Of a stretch of 64,000 nucleotides of DNA, positions 43,594 through 51,782 are shown in pieces; position 1 is the first letter of the stretch, and each line of letters opens with the position of its first letter. Source of the DNA: Actinokineospora iranica. GTDB lineage: Bacteria; Actinomycetota; Actinomycetes; Mycobacteriales; Pseudonocardiaceae. The notes below the pieces were generated by a model. It did no database searches. It was not told where the DNA came from and saw only the letters and a list, made by a program, of their open reading frames with translations. The stretch covers positions 124,001 through 188,000 of the forward strand of contig NZ_FMZZ01000005.1 of the NCBI RefSeq assembly GCF_900101685.1, read 5' to 3'. A program made the translations under genes and the position numbers.

Positions 43594-44916
43594 ATGGCAA
43601 TGCACCGGTGGCGCGGGTATGACCACCCGACACTGCACGCGATGATCAACGGTGGTCCCGGCCCGGCCGCGTCGACCCCGCAGACGGCGTACTGGGAGGC
43701 GCTCGCCGCCGAACTGGCCGAGATCGACGCCGACCTCAACACCAAGCTCAGCACCATGCAGGCCACCTGGGAAGGCGGCGCGGCCGATCAGGCCCACGCA
43801 GGCCTCACCCCGTTGCAGGCGTGGGCAGGCGACGCGCAGTCCGGCGCGACCGGGATGCGCGCCTCCACCGAATACCAGGCCGACATGATCGCCAGGGCGC
43901 GCGCCGAGATGCCCGAGCCGGTCGAGGTGACCACGCCCAAGCCGTCCGGCTGGCAGATGGTCACCGCGGGCGCCGCGCTGCTCACCGGCGACGCCGGACC
44001 GGCCGCCGCGGTCGCCGGGCAGGCCCAGGACCACGAGGCGCAGGAGGCCCAGCAGGACGCGGCCTCCCAGAAGGCCGTGGACACCATGGAGTCCTACCAG
44101 TCGAGCAGCCAGTTCAACACCAACACGCTCGGCACCTTCGTGCCGCCGCCGGACGTCGTGATCGCCACCCCGGCCCCCGCGGGCGGCACCGGCTACGCGG
44201 TCGGCACGTTCGGCGCGGCCTTCACGAATCCGAGCACCGGGTCCGGCACGTCCGCTGCGGCGTTCGCGCCCGCGCAGGCCGCGCCGCCCTCGGGTGGCGC
44301 GCAGTTCACCCCGCTGGTGGCGGGCGGGCAGCACGGCTCGTTCACGCCGCCATCGGTCTCGGGTGCGGTCACGACGCCGTCCGGGTTCGTGCCGCCGTCG
44401 TCGTCGACCGCGCCCGCCGGGTTCACGCAGCCGAGCGGCGGAGCGCAGCCGCCGCGGCCGACGGTCACGACGTTCAACTCCGCGCTGTCGACCGGCTCCC
44501 CGGTGACCGGCGGTGGCCAGTTCACCCCGGGCGGCGTCCCGGTCGGCGGCGTCAACAGCGCGCAAGGTCTCGGCGGCGGCAACAGCAGCGGCGCCAAGGG
44601 CGGTATCGGGTCCGGCGCGGGCGCCCCAGGCGGCATCGGCGCGGACAGCACCCGGCAGGGCGCGCAGATCGGCCGCGGCGGCATGGCGGGCGCGTTCGGC
44701 GGCGCTGGCGGCGAAACCGCCCTCGGCGGCCGGACCGCGGCAGGCGCGCAACCGGGGCGCGGCGGGATCGGCGGCCCGCTGGGCGCGGGCGGGCGCGGCG
44801 CGGCCGACGAGGACGACGACAACTACGAGTCCGCCACCTACCTGGTCGAAACCGAGGACCTCTACGGCGACGACCGCACCGTCTCGCAGGCCGTCCTCGG
44901 CGGTAGCGACACGTGA
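43594..44916 (+). CDS. PPE-like ESX substrate with Gly-rich tail
   Basis: 440 residues. N-terminal PPE-like helical domain, with TWEGGAADQ at about 56-64 and the ASTEYQADMI helix. The middle (about 190-400) is Gly/Pro/Ser/Thr-rich. The end is an acidic tail EDLYGDDRTVSQAVLGGSDT, close to that of the protein at 6719. GTG or ATG starts are possible; ATG 43594 has GAGGG about 9 bases upstream. The stop shares one base with the following EspG start (TGATG). Confidence 0.72.
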   Translation: MAMHRWRGYDHPTLHAMINGGPGPAASTPQTAYWEALAAELAEIDADLNTKLSTMQATWEGGAADQAHAGLTPLQAWAGDAQSGATGMRASTEYQADMIARARAEMPEPVEVTTPKPSGWQMVTAGAALLTGDAGPAAAVAGQAQDHEAQEAQQDAASQKAVDTMESYQSSSQFNTNTLGTFVPPPDVVIATPAPAGGTGYAVGTFGAAFTNPSTGSGTSAAAFAPAQAAPPSGGAQFTPLVAGGQHGSFTPPSVSGAVTTPSGFVPPSSSTAPAGFTQPSGGAQPPRPTVTTFNSALSTGSPVTGGGQFTPGGVPVGGVNSAQGLGGGNSSGAKGGIGSGAGAPGGIGADSTRQGAQIGRGGMAGAFGGAGGETALGGRTAAGAQPGRGGIGGPLGAGGRGAADEDDDNYESATYLVETEDLYGDDRTVSQAVLGGSDT

Positions 44917-45713
44917 TGCCGTTCGGGGCGGTCGAGGTGGAGAGCGAGCCGATCTCGCTCTCCACCCTCGAGTTCGACGTGCTGTGGGAGCACCTGGGGC
45001 CAGGGACGATGCCGCTGGTGGTCAAGGTGCCCTCACCCGGCAAGACCTACGAGGAACGCGCCCAGCTCGAAGAACGCGTCTGGGCCGGACTCGACGCGCG
45101 CGGCCTCGGCCGCAAGGTCGACATCCACCCCGAGATCGAGCACCTGTTCACCCTGCTCGCCCGCCCCGACCGCGAGGTCGACGGCAGGCTGTGGACCGGG
45201 CACCCGGTGCGGCTGCTCGCCTGCTCCCTCGGCGACAACGACGGCGCGCTAGCCGTCCTCACCGGCGAGACGATCACCCTGCGGCGCACGTCCCCGTCCG
45301 GCCTGGCCTCGGCGGCGGTCGGCGAACTGCCCGCGCTGCCAGCCGGACCCGGGCAGTCGGTGACCCTGCGCACCGAGGACTTCGAGGCCGCGGCCAACGC
45401 GGCACAGGGCACCCAGAAGGCCTTCGAGGCCGCCCTGCTGGCCCGCGGCGTCCGCCCAGACGACGCCCTCGCCCTCACCGAAATGATCACCGACGTCCGC
45501 GGCACCGGCAACTTCGGCGCCGCCGCCCGCGACCGCCTAGGCCGCAGACAACGCGCCGACCGGGTGGTCTCCTACTTCGACACCGACCAGGGCCGCTACC
45601 TGCAAATCCGCAGAGCAGCCCCCGACGGCGCCCTCTGGACCACCATCTCCCCCGCCGACCACCGCCGCCTCACCCACCACGTGGACGAGGTCCTGACCGA
45701 CATCACCCCGTGA
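44916..45713 (+). CDS. EspG-family ESX secretion-associated protein
   Basis: 265-residue EspG-like chaperone, paralogous to the one at 8017: ISLSTLEFDVLWEHLG, VPSPGKTYEERAQLEERV and RYLQIRRAAPDGALWTTISP correspond block by block. Translationally coupled to the PPE-like gene upstream (one-base overlap) and to the sterol-carrier-like gene downstream (4-base GTGA overlap). Likely binds the PPE-like protein before export. Confidence 0.82.
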   Translation: MPFGAVEVESEPISLSTLEFDVLWEHLGPGTMPLVVKVPSPGKTYEERAQLEERVWAGLDARGLGRKVDIHPEIEHLFTLLARPDREVDGRLWTGHPVRLLACSLGDNDGALAVLTGETITLRRTSPSGLASAAVGELPALPAGPGQSVTLRTEDFEAAANAAQGTQKAFEAALLARGVRPDDALALTEMITDVRGTGNFGAAARDRLGRRQRADRVVSYFDTDQGRYLQIRRAAPDGALWTTISPADHRRLTHHVDEVLTDITP

Positions 45714-46087
45714 GCCGCAAACACATAGACCCAACCGACCTACGCGCCGCGGTGACCGCGATCCTCCCCTGGCTCGACGGCGGCGACCAACCACCCCGCA
45801 CCGAACTGGCGGCAGCGGTCCGCCTCACCCTGCGCACCCTGGAACAGGACGCCCCCGGCCACACGGTGGAGGTGCGGGTGCCCCCCTTCGCGGCGGTGCA
45901 GTGCGTGGCAGGCCCCCGCCACACCCGAGGCACCCCACCCAACGTCGTGGAAACCGACCCCCGAACCTGGCTGGAACTGGCAACGGGCAGGCTGACCTGG
46001 CCCAACGCCGTGGAAAACGGCCAGGTCAACGCCTCAGGAGCAAGGGCAGACCTGTCTGAACTGCTGCCACTGCTGCGGCTTCCCTGA
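45710..46087 (+). CDS. Sterol-carrier-family protein
   Basis: 125-residue protein of the short actinobacterial SCP2-like family, equivalent by position to the small gene I remember before purF in mycobacteria (Rv0807). It has the family features LRTLEQDAPGHTVEVRVPPFAAVQC and TPPNVVETDPRTWLELATGRLTW (quoted as their cores TVEVRVPPFAAVQC and ETDPRTWLELATG). It could bind a lipid or small hydrophobic ligand. GTG start overlaps the EspG stop. In this genome a repeat, a Kazal gene and a TVP38 gene separate it from purF. Confidence 0.72.
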   Translation: MSRKHIDPTDLRAAVTAILPWLDGGDQPPRTELAAAVRLTLRTLEQDAPGHTVEVRVPPFAAVQCVAGPRHTRGTPPNVVETDPRTWLELATGRLTWPNAVENGQVNASGARADLSELLPLLRLP

Positions 46088-46159
46088 CCAGCCACCTCCG
46101 CGAAATCCGCTTTCGATCGCCGATCTCACCCCTCGTGCCGGTAGCAGGCACCCCGGCCG

Positions 46160-46372
46160 TGGCCAAGTTATCCACAGGCAAGATCGTCCCACCTCGATTG
46201 TCGGCCTGGCCCGATAGACTGGAGCGGGGTCAGCCCCCAGGGTGGGTGGGGCTTGTTGTGTGGGGGCTGCGGGCGCGACAAGCCGGTGAAAGTCATGGTC
46301 TGGGATGCGGTGGGTTCGCCAGCCGCCCCCCACAAAGCGGTGCCCTGCCCTGCCAGGTGCTCGATGGGGTGG
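46160..46372 (+). repeat. Dispersed intergenic repeat, copy B
   Basis: DnaA box TTATCCACA at 46168-46176, then 35 bases, then CGATAGACTGG from 46212. Stem CAGCCCCC (46231-46238) / GGGGGCTG (46262-46269) encloses a loop with three G-tracts. The end runs into TGCTCGATGGGGTGG, where the cruciform at 46359 begins. Together these fill the 558-base gap before the Kazal gene; the last 130 bases show nothing else. Confidence 0.8.
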
Positions 46373-46506
46373 AGTGGTTTCTTTGGGGGTGAAGGAAGAT
46401 CCCTGAACTTGCCGTGGTCGTGGGGCCGAAGGCTCCCCACCCGTCTTTCCCCGCGACGGATCTTCTTTCGTAGGGGCCCCGAAGAAGCCACTCCACTCCA
46501 TCGAGC
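46359..46506. repeat. 148-bp cruciform (long inverted repeat), copy 1
   Basis: Left arm 46359-46402 starts GCTCGATGGGGTGGAGTGG and ends GAAGGAAGATCC. Right arm 46458-46506 is its near-perfect reverse complement, with short bulges. A smaller inner stem (GTGGGG / CCCCAC) lies in the loop. Copy 2 is at 52677. No ORF of a transposase lies inside. Confidence 0.8.
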
Positions 46507-46645
46507 AAACCCCACAAAGCGAGCCCTACCCACACGGGTTACTTCAAGTCCCTCAATGGGATTACGCCCGTTTAAGCAGGCCAAAGGCAGTGCTGTCCTG
46601 GAGAAAGGAGAAATCCGCCGATCACCTGGGGAAGCGACCATTCCC

Positions 46646-46894
46646 ATGCTCCGAAACCTGGCCCTGCCACTGGCCGCGGTCGCCGCACTGATGGCCGCGC
46701 AGGCAACCGCCTCAGCAGAGGCGCCTCAGCAATGCCCAGGATTCTGTCAAGCCGTCTACATCCCCGTCTGCGGCATGGACCCGCTCACCGGCCACCGGCA
46801 AACCTTCACCAACGAATGCGAACTCCACCGCTACAACTGCCAGAACCACACCGCATACGCCGTGCTGCACCAGGGCAGGTGCTCCGGCGACTGA
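46646..46894 (+). CDS. Secreted Kazal-type protease inhibitor-like protein
   Basis: 82-residue precursor with a signal peptide at about 1-26 (ALPLAAVAALMAAQATASA). The mature part is a single Kazal-like domain with six Cys: QCPGFCQ, IPVCGMDP, TFTNECEL, RYNCQNH and GRCSGD. The VCG, NEC spacing is typical of Kazal domains. Such domains inhibit serine proteases; the P1 residue would be in the FCQAVYIPVCG loop. ATG 46646 is preferred, with GGGGA upstream. Secreted subtilases encoded at 20588 and 22079 are possible targets but unlinked. Confidence 0.72.
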   Translation: MLRNLALPLAAVAALMAAQATASAEAPQQCPGFCQAVYIPVCGMDPLTGHRQTFTNECELHRYNCQNHTAYAVLHQGRCSGD

Positions 46895-46898
46895 CCCG

Positions 46899-47546
46899 TC
46901 ACACCTCGACCAAATCAGGCTGGGTGCGGCGGAGGACGAAAACCATCCCCGCGCCGCCCAGCAACGCCAACGCCGCGTAGATCGCGATCAATGACGGCGG
47001 CGTGGTGCCTGTCAGCGCGTCGCCGAGAATCACGGCCGCGGCGGTGCCGGGAAGGCTGCCGATGACCGTGCCCAGCAGAAAGGGCCGAAACGCGACGGTC
47101 GACAAGCCGCAGCAGTAGTTGACCGGGGCGAAGGGCACCACCGGGATCAGCCGCAGCGAGATCATGCCGACCAGGCCGCCGCCGCTGAGCCTGCGGTTGA
47201 CCGCGCGGAGCGCCGCGCGTTCCAGGTGCGGTTGCACCCACCGCCTGCCTAGGCCCCTGACCAGGGCGAAGGTCAGGGTCGCCGCCAGGGCGGTGGCGAT
47301 CATGGCGATCAGGACGCCCGCGAACTCGCCGAGCAGCAGGCCCGCGGACAGGTTGAAGACCGTGCGCGGGATCGGGGCCACCGTCAGCACCGAGTAGGCG
47401 AGCAGGAACAGCACCGGGGTTGCCCAGCCCGCGCCGTCGGCCCAGCCGCGGATCTCGGCTGGGGTGGGGATCGGCACGAGGGCGCCCGCCACCACGAGGG
47501 CGGCGAGCAGCACCGTCACGGTGATCAGGGTGGCGCGGGCGGACAC
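46899..47546 (-). CDS. TVP38/TMEM64-family membrane protein
   Basis: 215-residue DedA-like membrane protein with about six hydrophobic segments. Family motifs include NLSAGLLLGEFAGVLIAMI and the GGLVGMISLRLIPVVPFAPVNYCCGLS region (the core being SLRLIPVVPFAPVNY). The role may be lipid scrambling or transport. GTG 47546 was chosen because TACCGT lies 7 bases upstream, in the layout of the other leaderless genes. Convergent with the Kazal gene, 4 bases apart. Confidence 0.85.
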   Translation of the reverse strand: MSARATLITVTVLLAALVVAGALVPIPTPAEIRGWADGAGWATPVLFLLAYSVLTVAPIPRTVFNLSAGLLLGEFAGVLIAMIATALAATLTFALVRGLGRRWVQPHLERAALRAVNRRLSGGGLVGMISLRLIPVVPFAPVNYCCGLSTVAFRPFLLGTVIGSLPGTAAAVILGDALTGTTPPSLIAIYAALALLGGAGMVFVLRRTQPDLVEV

Positions 47547-47553
47547 GCCGCAC

Positions 47554-47559
47554 ACGGTA
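47554..47559 (-). promoter_or_regulatory. Candidate -10 element of the TVP38 gene
   Basis: On the minus strand TACCGT lies 7 bases before the GTG at 47546. No ribosome-binding site. Confidence 0.45.
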
Positions 47560-47631
47560 AGGCCTTTCGCACACGTGACGGGGGCCACCTGGGGTTTGGC
47601 GTGGTCACCCGGCGGAGCACCTACACTGGAC

Positions 47632-47637
47632 AGAGCC
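47632..47637 (+). promoter_or_regulatory. Candidate -10 element of the purF promoter
   Basis: TACACT, 27 bases before the purF GTG, so purF mRNA would have a short leader with AGGGAG (47652-47657) as ribosome-binding site. Confidence 0.4.
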
Positions 47638-47664
47638 TCACTTCCGTCCACAGGGAGCGCTTCG

Positions 47665-49209
47665 GTGGTCACCGACCAGTTCGTCACTGGCCCTTCCCAG
47701 CCCGATCTCCCCTCCGAGCAGCCGGAAGCCGAGCCGCGCGAAGAATGCGGCGTCTTCGGCGTCTGGGCCCCCGGCGAAGAAGTGGCCAAGCTCACCTATT
47801 ACGGGCTGTACGCGCTTCAGCACCGTGGGCAGGAAGCCGCGGGCATCTCCGTCGCGGACGGTCACCAAATTGTCGTGTTCAAGGACCTCGGCCTGGTGAG
47901 CCAGGTGTTCGACGAGCAGGTGCTGTCCTCGCTGCGCGGGCACGTCGCCGTCGGGCACTGCCGGTACTCCACCACCGGGTCCACCACCTGGGAGAACGCC
48001 CAGCCCACGTTCCGGACCACGGCCACCGGCAGCGGCCTGTCCCTCGGGCACAACGGCAACCTGGTCAACACCGCCGAGTTGCGCGACCGGGCCGCCGAGC
48101 TGGGGATCAACACCCGCAACGGCGCCACCACCGACTCCGACCTGCTCACCGGGCTGCTCGCCGCGGGCGCCGCGGACAAGGGCATCGAGCAGGCCGCCCT
48201 CGAACTGCTGCCGACAGTGCGCGGCGCGTACTGCCTGACCTTCTCCGACGAGTCCACCCTCTACGCCGCCCGCGACCCGCACGGGGTGCGGCCGCTGGTG
48301 CTCGGGCGGCTGGAGCGCGGCTGGGTCGTGGCCAGCGAGACCGCGGCCCTGGACATCGTGGGCGCGTCGTTCGTGCGCGAGGTCGAGCCGGGCGAGCTGA
48401 TCGCCATCGACGCCGAGGGGCTGCGCTCGTCGCGGTTCGCCACGCCCGAGCCCAAGGGCTGCGTGTTCGAGTACGTCTACCTGGCCCGCCCCGACACCGC
48501 GATCGCGGGCCGGTCGGTGCACGCCGCCCGGGTCGAGATCGGCCGCAAGCTCGCCGCCGAGTTCCCCGCCGAGGCCGACCTGGTGATCCCGGTGCCCGAG
48601 TCCGGCACCCCGGCCGCCATCGGATACGCGCAGGCCAGCGGCATCCCCTACGGCACGGCGCTGGTGAAGAACGCCTACGTGGGGCGCACCTTCATCCAGC
48701 CGTCGCAGACCATCCGCCAGCTCGGCATCCGGCTCAAGCTCAACCCGCTGCGCGACGTCATCCGCGGCAAGCGGCTCGTGGTCGTCGACGACTCCGTCGT
48801 GCGCGGCAACACCCAGCGCGCCCTGGTCCGGATGCTGCGCGAGGCGGGCGCCCTGGAGGTGCACGTGCGCATCGCGTCGCCGCCGGTGCGGTGGCCCTGC
48901 TTCTACGGCATCGACTTCGCCTCCCGCGCCGAGCTGATCGCCAACGGGCTCGACCTCGACGGCATCCGCCGCTCCATCGGCGCGGACACCCTCGGCTACG
49001 TGTCGCTGGAAAGCCTGGTCGCCGCGACCGAGCAGCCGCGCACCCGGCTGTGCTCGGCCTGCTTCGACGGCGAGTACCCGATCCCGCTGCCGGATGACGC
49101 GCTCATCGGCAAGCACCTGCTCGAAGGCATCGAGAAGGGTGTGACGGGGTCCGCCGCGCCAGTGCCCTCAGCCGGGTACGGTGCCGAAGACGCCCTGCAG
49201 CGCCCCTGA
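47665..49209 (+). CDS. purF: Amidophosphoribosyltransferase
   Basis: First committed step of purine synthesis: PRPP plus glutamine gives phosphoribosylamine. 514 residues with a short acidic propeptide. Mature Cys1 is in EPREECGVFGVW (about 28), followed by ALQHRGQEAAGI. The PRPP loop VVVDDSVVRGNTQRAL is at about 371-386. Cys residues near the C terminus (VRWPCFYGID, TRLCSACFDGEY) fit the iron-sulfur form. GTG 47665 has AGGGAG upstream; a longer reading from 47464 runs into the divergent TVP38 gene. Confidence 0.96.
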   Translation: MVTDQFVTGPSQPDLPSEQPEAEPREECGVFGVWAPGEEVAKLTYYGLYALQHRGQEAAGISVADGHQIVVFKDLGLVSQVFDEQVLSSLRGHVAVGHCRYSTTGSTTWENAQPTFRTTATGSGLSLGHNGNLVNTAELRDRAAELGINTRNGATTDSDLLTGLLAAGAADKGIEQAALELLPTVRGAYCLTFSDESTLYAARDPHGVRPLVLGRLERGWVVASETAALDIVGASFVREVEPGELIAIDAEGLRSSRFATPEPKGCVFEYVYLARPDTAIAGRSVHAARVEIGRKLAAEFPAEADLVIPVPESGTPAAIGYAQASGIPYGTALVKNAYVGRTFIQPSQTIRQLGIRLKLNPLRDVIRGKRLVVVDDSVVRGNTQRALVRMLREAGALEVHVRIASPPVRWPCFYGIDFASRAELIANGLDLDGIRRSIGADTLGYVSLESLVAATEQPRTRLCSACFDGEYPIPLPDDALIGKHLLEGIEKGVTGSAAPVPSAGYGAEDALQRP

Positions 49210-49237
49210 CCGCGATTCCTTCGACCTGATAAGAGCC

Positions 49238-50341
49238 ATGACTGAGATCAGCTCCTCCGTGACCAGCTCCCCCGGGACCACCGTCAACGCCACCTACGCC
49301 GCGGCTGGGGTGAGCATCGAGGCGGGCGACGAGGCCGTCGAGAAGCTCAAGCCCTGGGCCGCGAAGGCGAACCGGCCCGAGGTGCTGGGCGGCATCGGCG
49401 GGTTCGCCGGGCTGTTCAAGCTGCGGCTCGACCGGTGGAAGGAGCCGGTGCTCGCCTCGTCCACCGACGGCGTCGGCACCAAGATCGCGGTGGCGCAAGC
49501 GCTTGACGTGCACGACACCGTGGGCATCGACCTGGTCGCCATGGTCGTGGACGACCTGGTGGTCTGCGGGGCGGAGCCGCTGTTCCTGCAGGACTACATC
49601 GCCGTCGGCAAGGTCCTGCCGGACCGGGTGGCCGCGCTGGTCAAGGGCATCTCCGAGGGCTGCGTGCAGGCGGGCTGCGCCCTGCTTGGCGGCGAGACCG
49701 CCGAGCACCCCGGCCTGATGTCCGACGGCGCCTACGACCTGTCCGCGACCGGTGTCGGCGTGGTCGAGGCCGACGCGGTGCTCGGCCCGGACCGGGTGCG
49801 CCCCGGCGACGTGCTCATCGCCATGGCGTCCTCCGGTCTGCACTCCAACGGGTACTCGCTGGCCCGGCACGTGCTGCTGCAGATCGGCCGCATCCCGCTG
49901 TCCGGGCACGTCGAGGAGTTCGGCCGCACCCTGGGCGAGGAGATGCTGGAGCCGACCCGCATCTACGCCAAGGACTGCCTCGCCCTGATCGCCGAGACCG
50001 AGGTGCGCACGTTCGCGCACATCACCGGCGGCGGCCTGGCCGCGAACCTGGCCCGGGTCATCCCCGACGGCCTGCGCGCCACCATCGACCGGGGCACCTG
50101 GACGCCGCAGCCGGTGTTCTCGCTGATCGCCCAGCGCGGCCGGGTCGACCGGCTGGAGATGGAGCGCACGTTCAACATGGGCGTCGGCATGGTCGCGGTC
50201 GTCGCCCCCGAGGACGTCGACCGGGCGCTGGCGGTCCTCACCGCCCGGCACGTGCCGTCCTGGATTCTCGGCGAGGTCCGGCCCAGCGCCGATGCCGACG
50301 CGCCGCGCGCCGAACTGCACGGAGACCACCCCCGGTTCTAG
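49238..50341 (+). CDS. purM: AIR synthetase
   Basis: Phosphoribosylformylglycinamidine cyclo-ligase, closing the imidazole ring of AIR. 367 residues. Motifs: YAAAGVSIEAGDEAVEKLK near 22, ASTDGVGTKIAVAQ near 76 (substrate and ATP loop), GIDLVAMVVDDLVVCGAEPLFLQDY near 94 (core VAMVVDDLVVCGAEP) and GGGLAANLARVIPDG near 260. ATG follows purF by 28 bases and probably shares its transcript. The small DUF3073 gene I would expect next is replaced here by a sigma-factor pair. Confidence 0.96.
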   Translation: MTEISSSVTSSPGTTVNATYAAAGVSIEAGDEAVEKLKPWAAKANRPEVLGGIGGFAGLFKLRLDRWKEPVLASSTDGVGTKIAVAQALDVHDTVGIDLVAMVVDDLVVCGAEPLFLQDYIAVGKVLPDRVAALVKGISEGCVQAGCALLGGETAEHPGLMSDGAYDLSATGVGVVEADAVLGPDRVRPGDVLIAMASSGLHSNGYSLARHVLLQIGRIPLSGHVEEFGRTLGEEMLEPTRIYAKDCLALIAETEVRTFAHITGGGLAANLARVIPDGLRATIDRGTWTPQPVFSLIAQRGRVDRLEMERTFNMGVGMVAVVAPEDVDRALAVLTARHVPSWILGEVRPSADADAPRAELHGDHPRF

Positions 50342-50343
50342 CG

Positions 50344-50369
50344 GCAACCTTTCCCCGGGCTGAACCGTG
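50344..50369 (+). promoter_or_regulatory. Candidate autoregulated sigma-factor promoter (GCAACC-N16-CGTG)
   Basis: GCAACC at 50344-50349 and CGTG at 50366-50369 with a 16-base spacer. Same -35 hexamer and spacing as before the paralogous sigma gene at 13784; the last -10 base differs. It begins 3 bases after the purM stop. Confidence 0.55.
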
Positions 50370-50394
50370 TTAACGGTTGAGGTGAGGGGGACCA

Positions 50395-50904
50395 GTGCCG
50401 GATCGGGACGCGGAGTTCGGGGAATACCTCGACAGCCGGGCCGTCGTCATGCGCAGAACCGCCTTCCTGCTCAGTGGTGGTGACTGGCATCGCGCGGAGG
50501 ACCTGGTGCAGACGACGCTCGCGAAGATCTACGTGGCCTGGCCGCGACTGAACCGCGACGGCAGTGTGGACGCTTACGCCCGCAAGGTGATGGTGCGGGC
50601 GGCCATCGACGACTCCCGGCGCGCTTTCCGAAGACGGGAAAGCGTGGTCGAGAGCCTGCCGGAAATCGGTGTCGCCCCGTCCGGAGTGGACGACGCGGTC
50701 GATGTCCGGCGCGCGCTCGCGCGGCTGCCCGCCGGACAACGCGCGGTCGTGGTGCTGCGCTACTGGGAAGACCTCTCGGTCGCCGAGACGGCGCAGATGC
50801 TCGGCAAGAGCGAAGGCACGATCAAAAGCCAGGCGTCCAAGGGTCTCGCCGCCCTGCGCGAGTTGCTGGCCAACGGGCGCGTCCTGTTCGAGGGCCAACG
50901 ATGA
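50395..50904 (+). CDS. SigE-family RNA polymerase sigma factor (second of two)
   Basis: 169-residue ECF sigma factor. Region 2: SRAVVMRRTAFLLSGGDWHRAEDLVQTTLAKIYVAW (core AFLLSGGDWHRAEDLVQ at about 25-41). Region 4: YWEDLSVAETAQMLGKSEGTIKSQASKGLAALREL near the end (core SVAETAQMLGKSEGTIKSQ). GTG start with GAGGTGAGGGGG upstream. It overlaps the membrane-protein gene by 4 bases (ATGA). Same layout as the pair at 13784-15132, suggesting a duplicated regulatory module. Confidence 0.92.
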   Translation: MPDRDAEFGEYLDSRAVVMRRTAFLLSGGDWHRAEDLVQTTLAKIYVAWPRLNRDGSVDAYARKVMVRAAIDDSRRAFRRRESVVESLPEIGVAPSGVDDAVDVRRALARLPAGQRAVVVLRYWEDLSVAETAQMLGKSEGTIKSQASKGLAALRELLANGRVLFEGQR

Positions 50905-51740
50905 CCGATGACGTGCGCGACCTGCTCGCGCTGGCCGTCCGGGACGAGCCGCCGCTGGCCCTGGACCGGGACGTGGTCATCGCCGACGGGCGACGCGCGC
51001 TGCGCCGCCGCCGCACGGTCGCGGTCGGCGGGGTGGCCGCGGTGGTGGCCGTAGCCGTGATCGGCACGACCGCGCTCACCGGCGGCGCGTACAACCGCTC
51101 CGACACGATCCAGCCAGCCGCGCCGGTGTCCACGACCGACCGGCCCCGGGCCCCCGCCCCGCCGACCGACGCGCCGCTGACGACCACCACTCGGGCCCCG
51201 CTGTCCTCGAATCCGTTGTCCTCGAATCCACTGTCCTCGAATCCGCTGCCCCCGCAGACCACCACCACGAAGCACTTGGACGACCTCGCCCGCATTGAGG
51301 ACCTGATGCGCGCGGGAAACCTCGCCTGGCCCACCGGAGTCAGCGGCAAACGCGACGGCGGCGGGTACACGTCCACCACGAGCGGCGTGCTGGCGGCCAG
51401 ACTGCGGACGGACACGGGCGACCGGTGGTTCACCATCGACGCCTACAAGACCGGGTCCCGCCAGTCGACAATCCGGTGCCTGAGCGCGCAGGACGGCAAG
51501 CCGCTGCCCAACTGCGCGGAGACGCGGGGCCCGGACGGCTCGGGGCGGCGGGTCAGCATCGCGTACCCGACCCAGCCGCTGTCTCCCGTGGTCGTCATGG
51601 TGACCGTGGAGCGGGTCGACGGCACCACGGTCGAGGTCCTGGACACCGCGGGCGTCGGCCCCGAATGGCGCTCGCCGCAGGCCCTGTCCATCGACTTCCT
51701 GTTCGCCGTGGCGATGCTCAAGGGCTTGGCCACCGGGTAA
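50901..51740 (+). CDS. Single-pass membrane protein, possible anti-sigma factor
   Basis: 279 residues: cytosolic N terminus (MTDDVRDLLALAVRDEPP, about 1-38), one membrane helix at about 41-60, then an extracellular Thr/Pro-rich stalk and a C-terminal domain. The stalk contains three exact LSSNP repeats from a 15-bp tandem duplication (51201-51245). Topology and position match the protein at 14365. No zinc anti-sigma motif. Role inferred from coupling to the sigma gene. Confidence 0.65.
   Translation: MTDDVRDLLALAVRDEPPLALDRDVVIADGRRALRRRRTVAVGGVAAVVAVAVIGTTALTGGAYNRSDTIQPAAPVSTTDRPRAPAPPTDAPLTTTTRAPLSSNPLSSNPLSSNPLPPQTTTTKHLDDLARIEDLMRAGNLAWPTGVSGKRDGGGYTSTTSGVLAARLRTDTGDRWFTIDAYKTGSRQSTIRCLSAQDGKPLPNCAETRGPDGSGRRVSIAYPTQPLSPVVVMVTVERVDGTTVEVLDTAGVGPEWRSPQALSIDFLFAVAMLKGLATG
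51201..51245 (+). repeat. 15-bp tandem repeat encoding LSSNP x3
   Basis: Three in-frame copies of CTGTCCTCGAATCCG (two with one changed base) in the stalk of the membrane protein. Copy-number change would alter stalk length in steps of five residues. Confidence 0.85.
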
Positions 51741-51782
51741 ACCGCATCGCTTTTCGGTGGCCAAGTGCGGCATCCTGGACCG

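Noticed and set aside
43180..44916. Polymorphic toxin ending for the PPE-like protein
   Set aside because: The C terminus is low-complexity Gly/Ser/Pro with an acidic tail and holds no toxin fold; no immunity gene follows.
46359..46506. Cruciform as an insertion sequence
   Set aside because: No transposase reading frame inside and no clear target duplication at the ends; kept as a repeat only.
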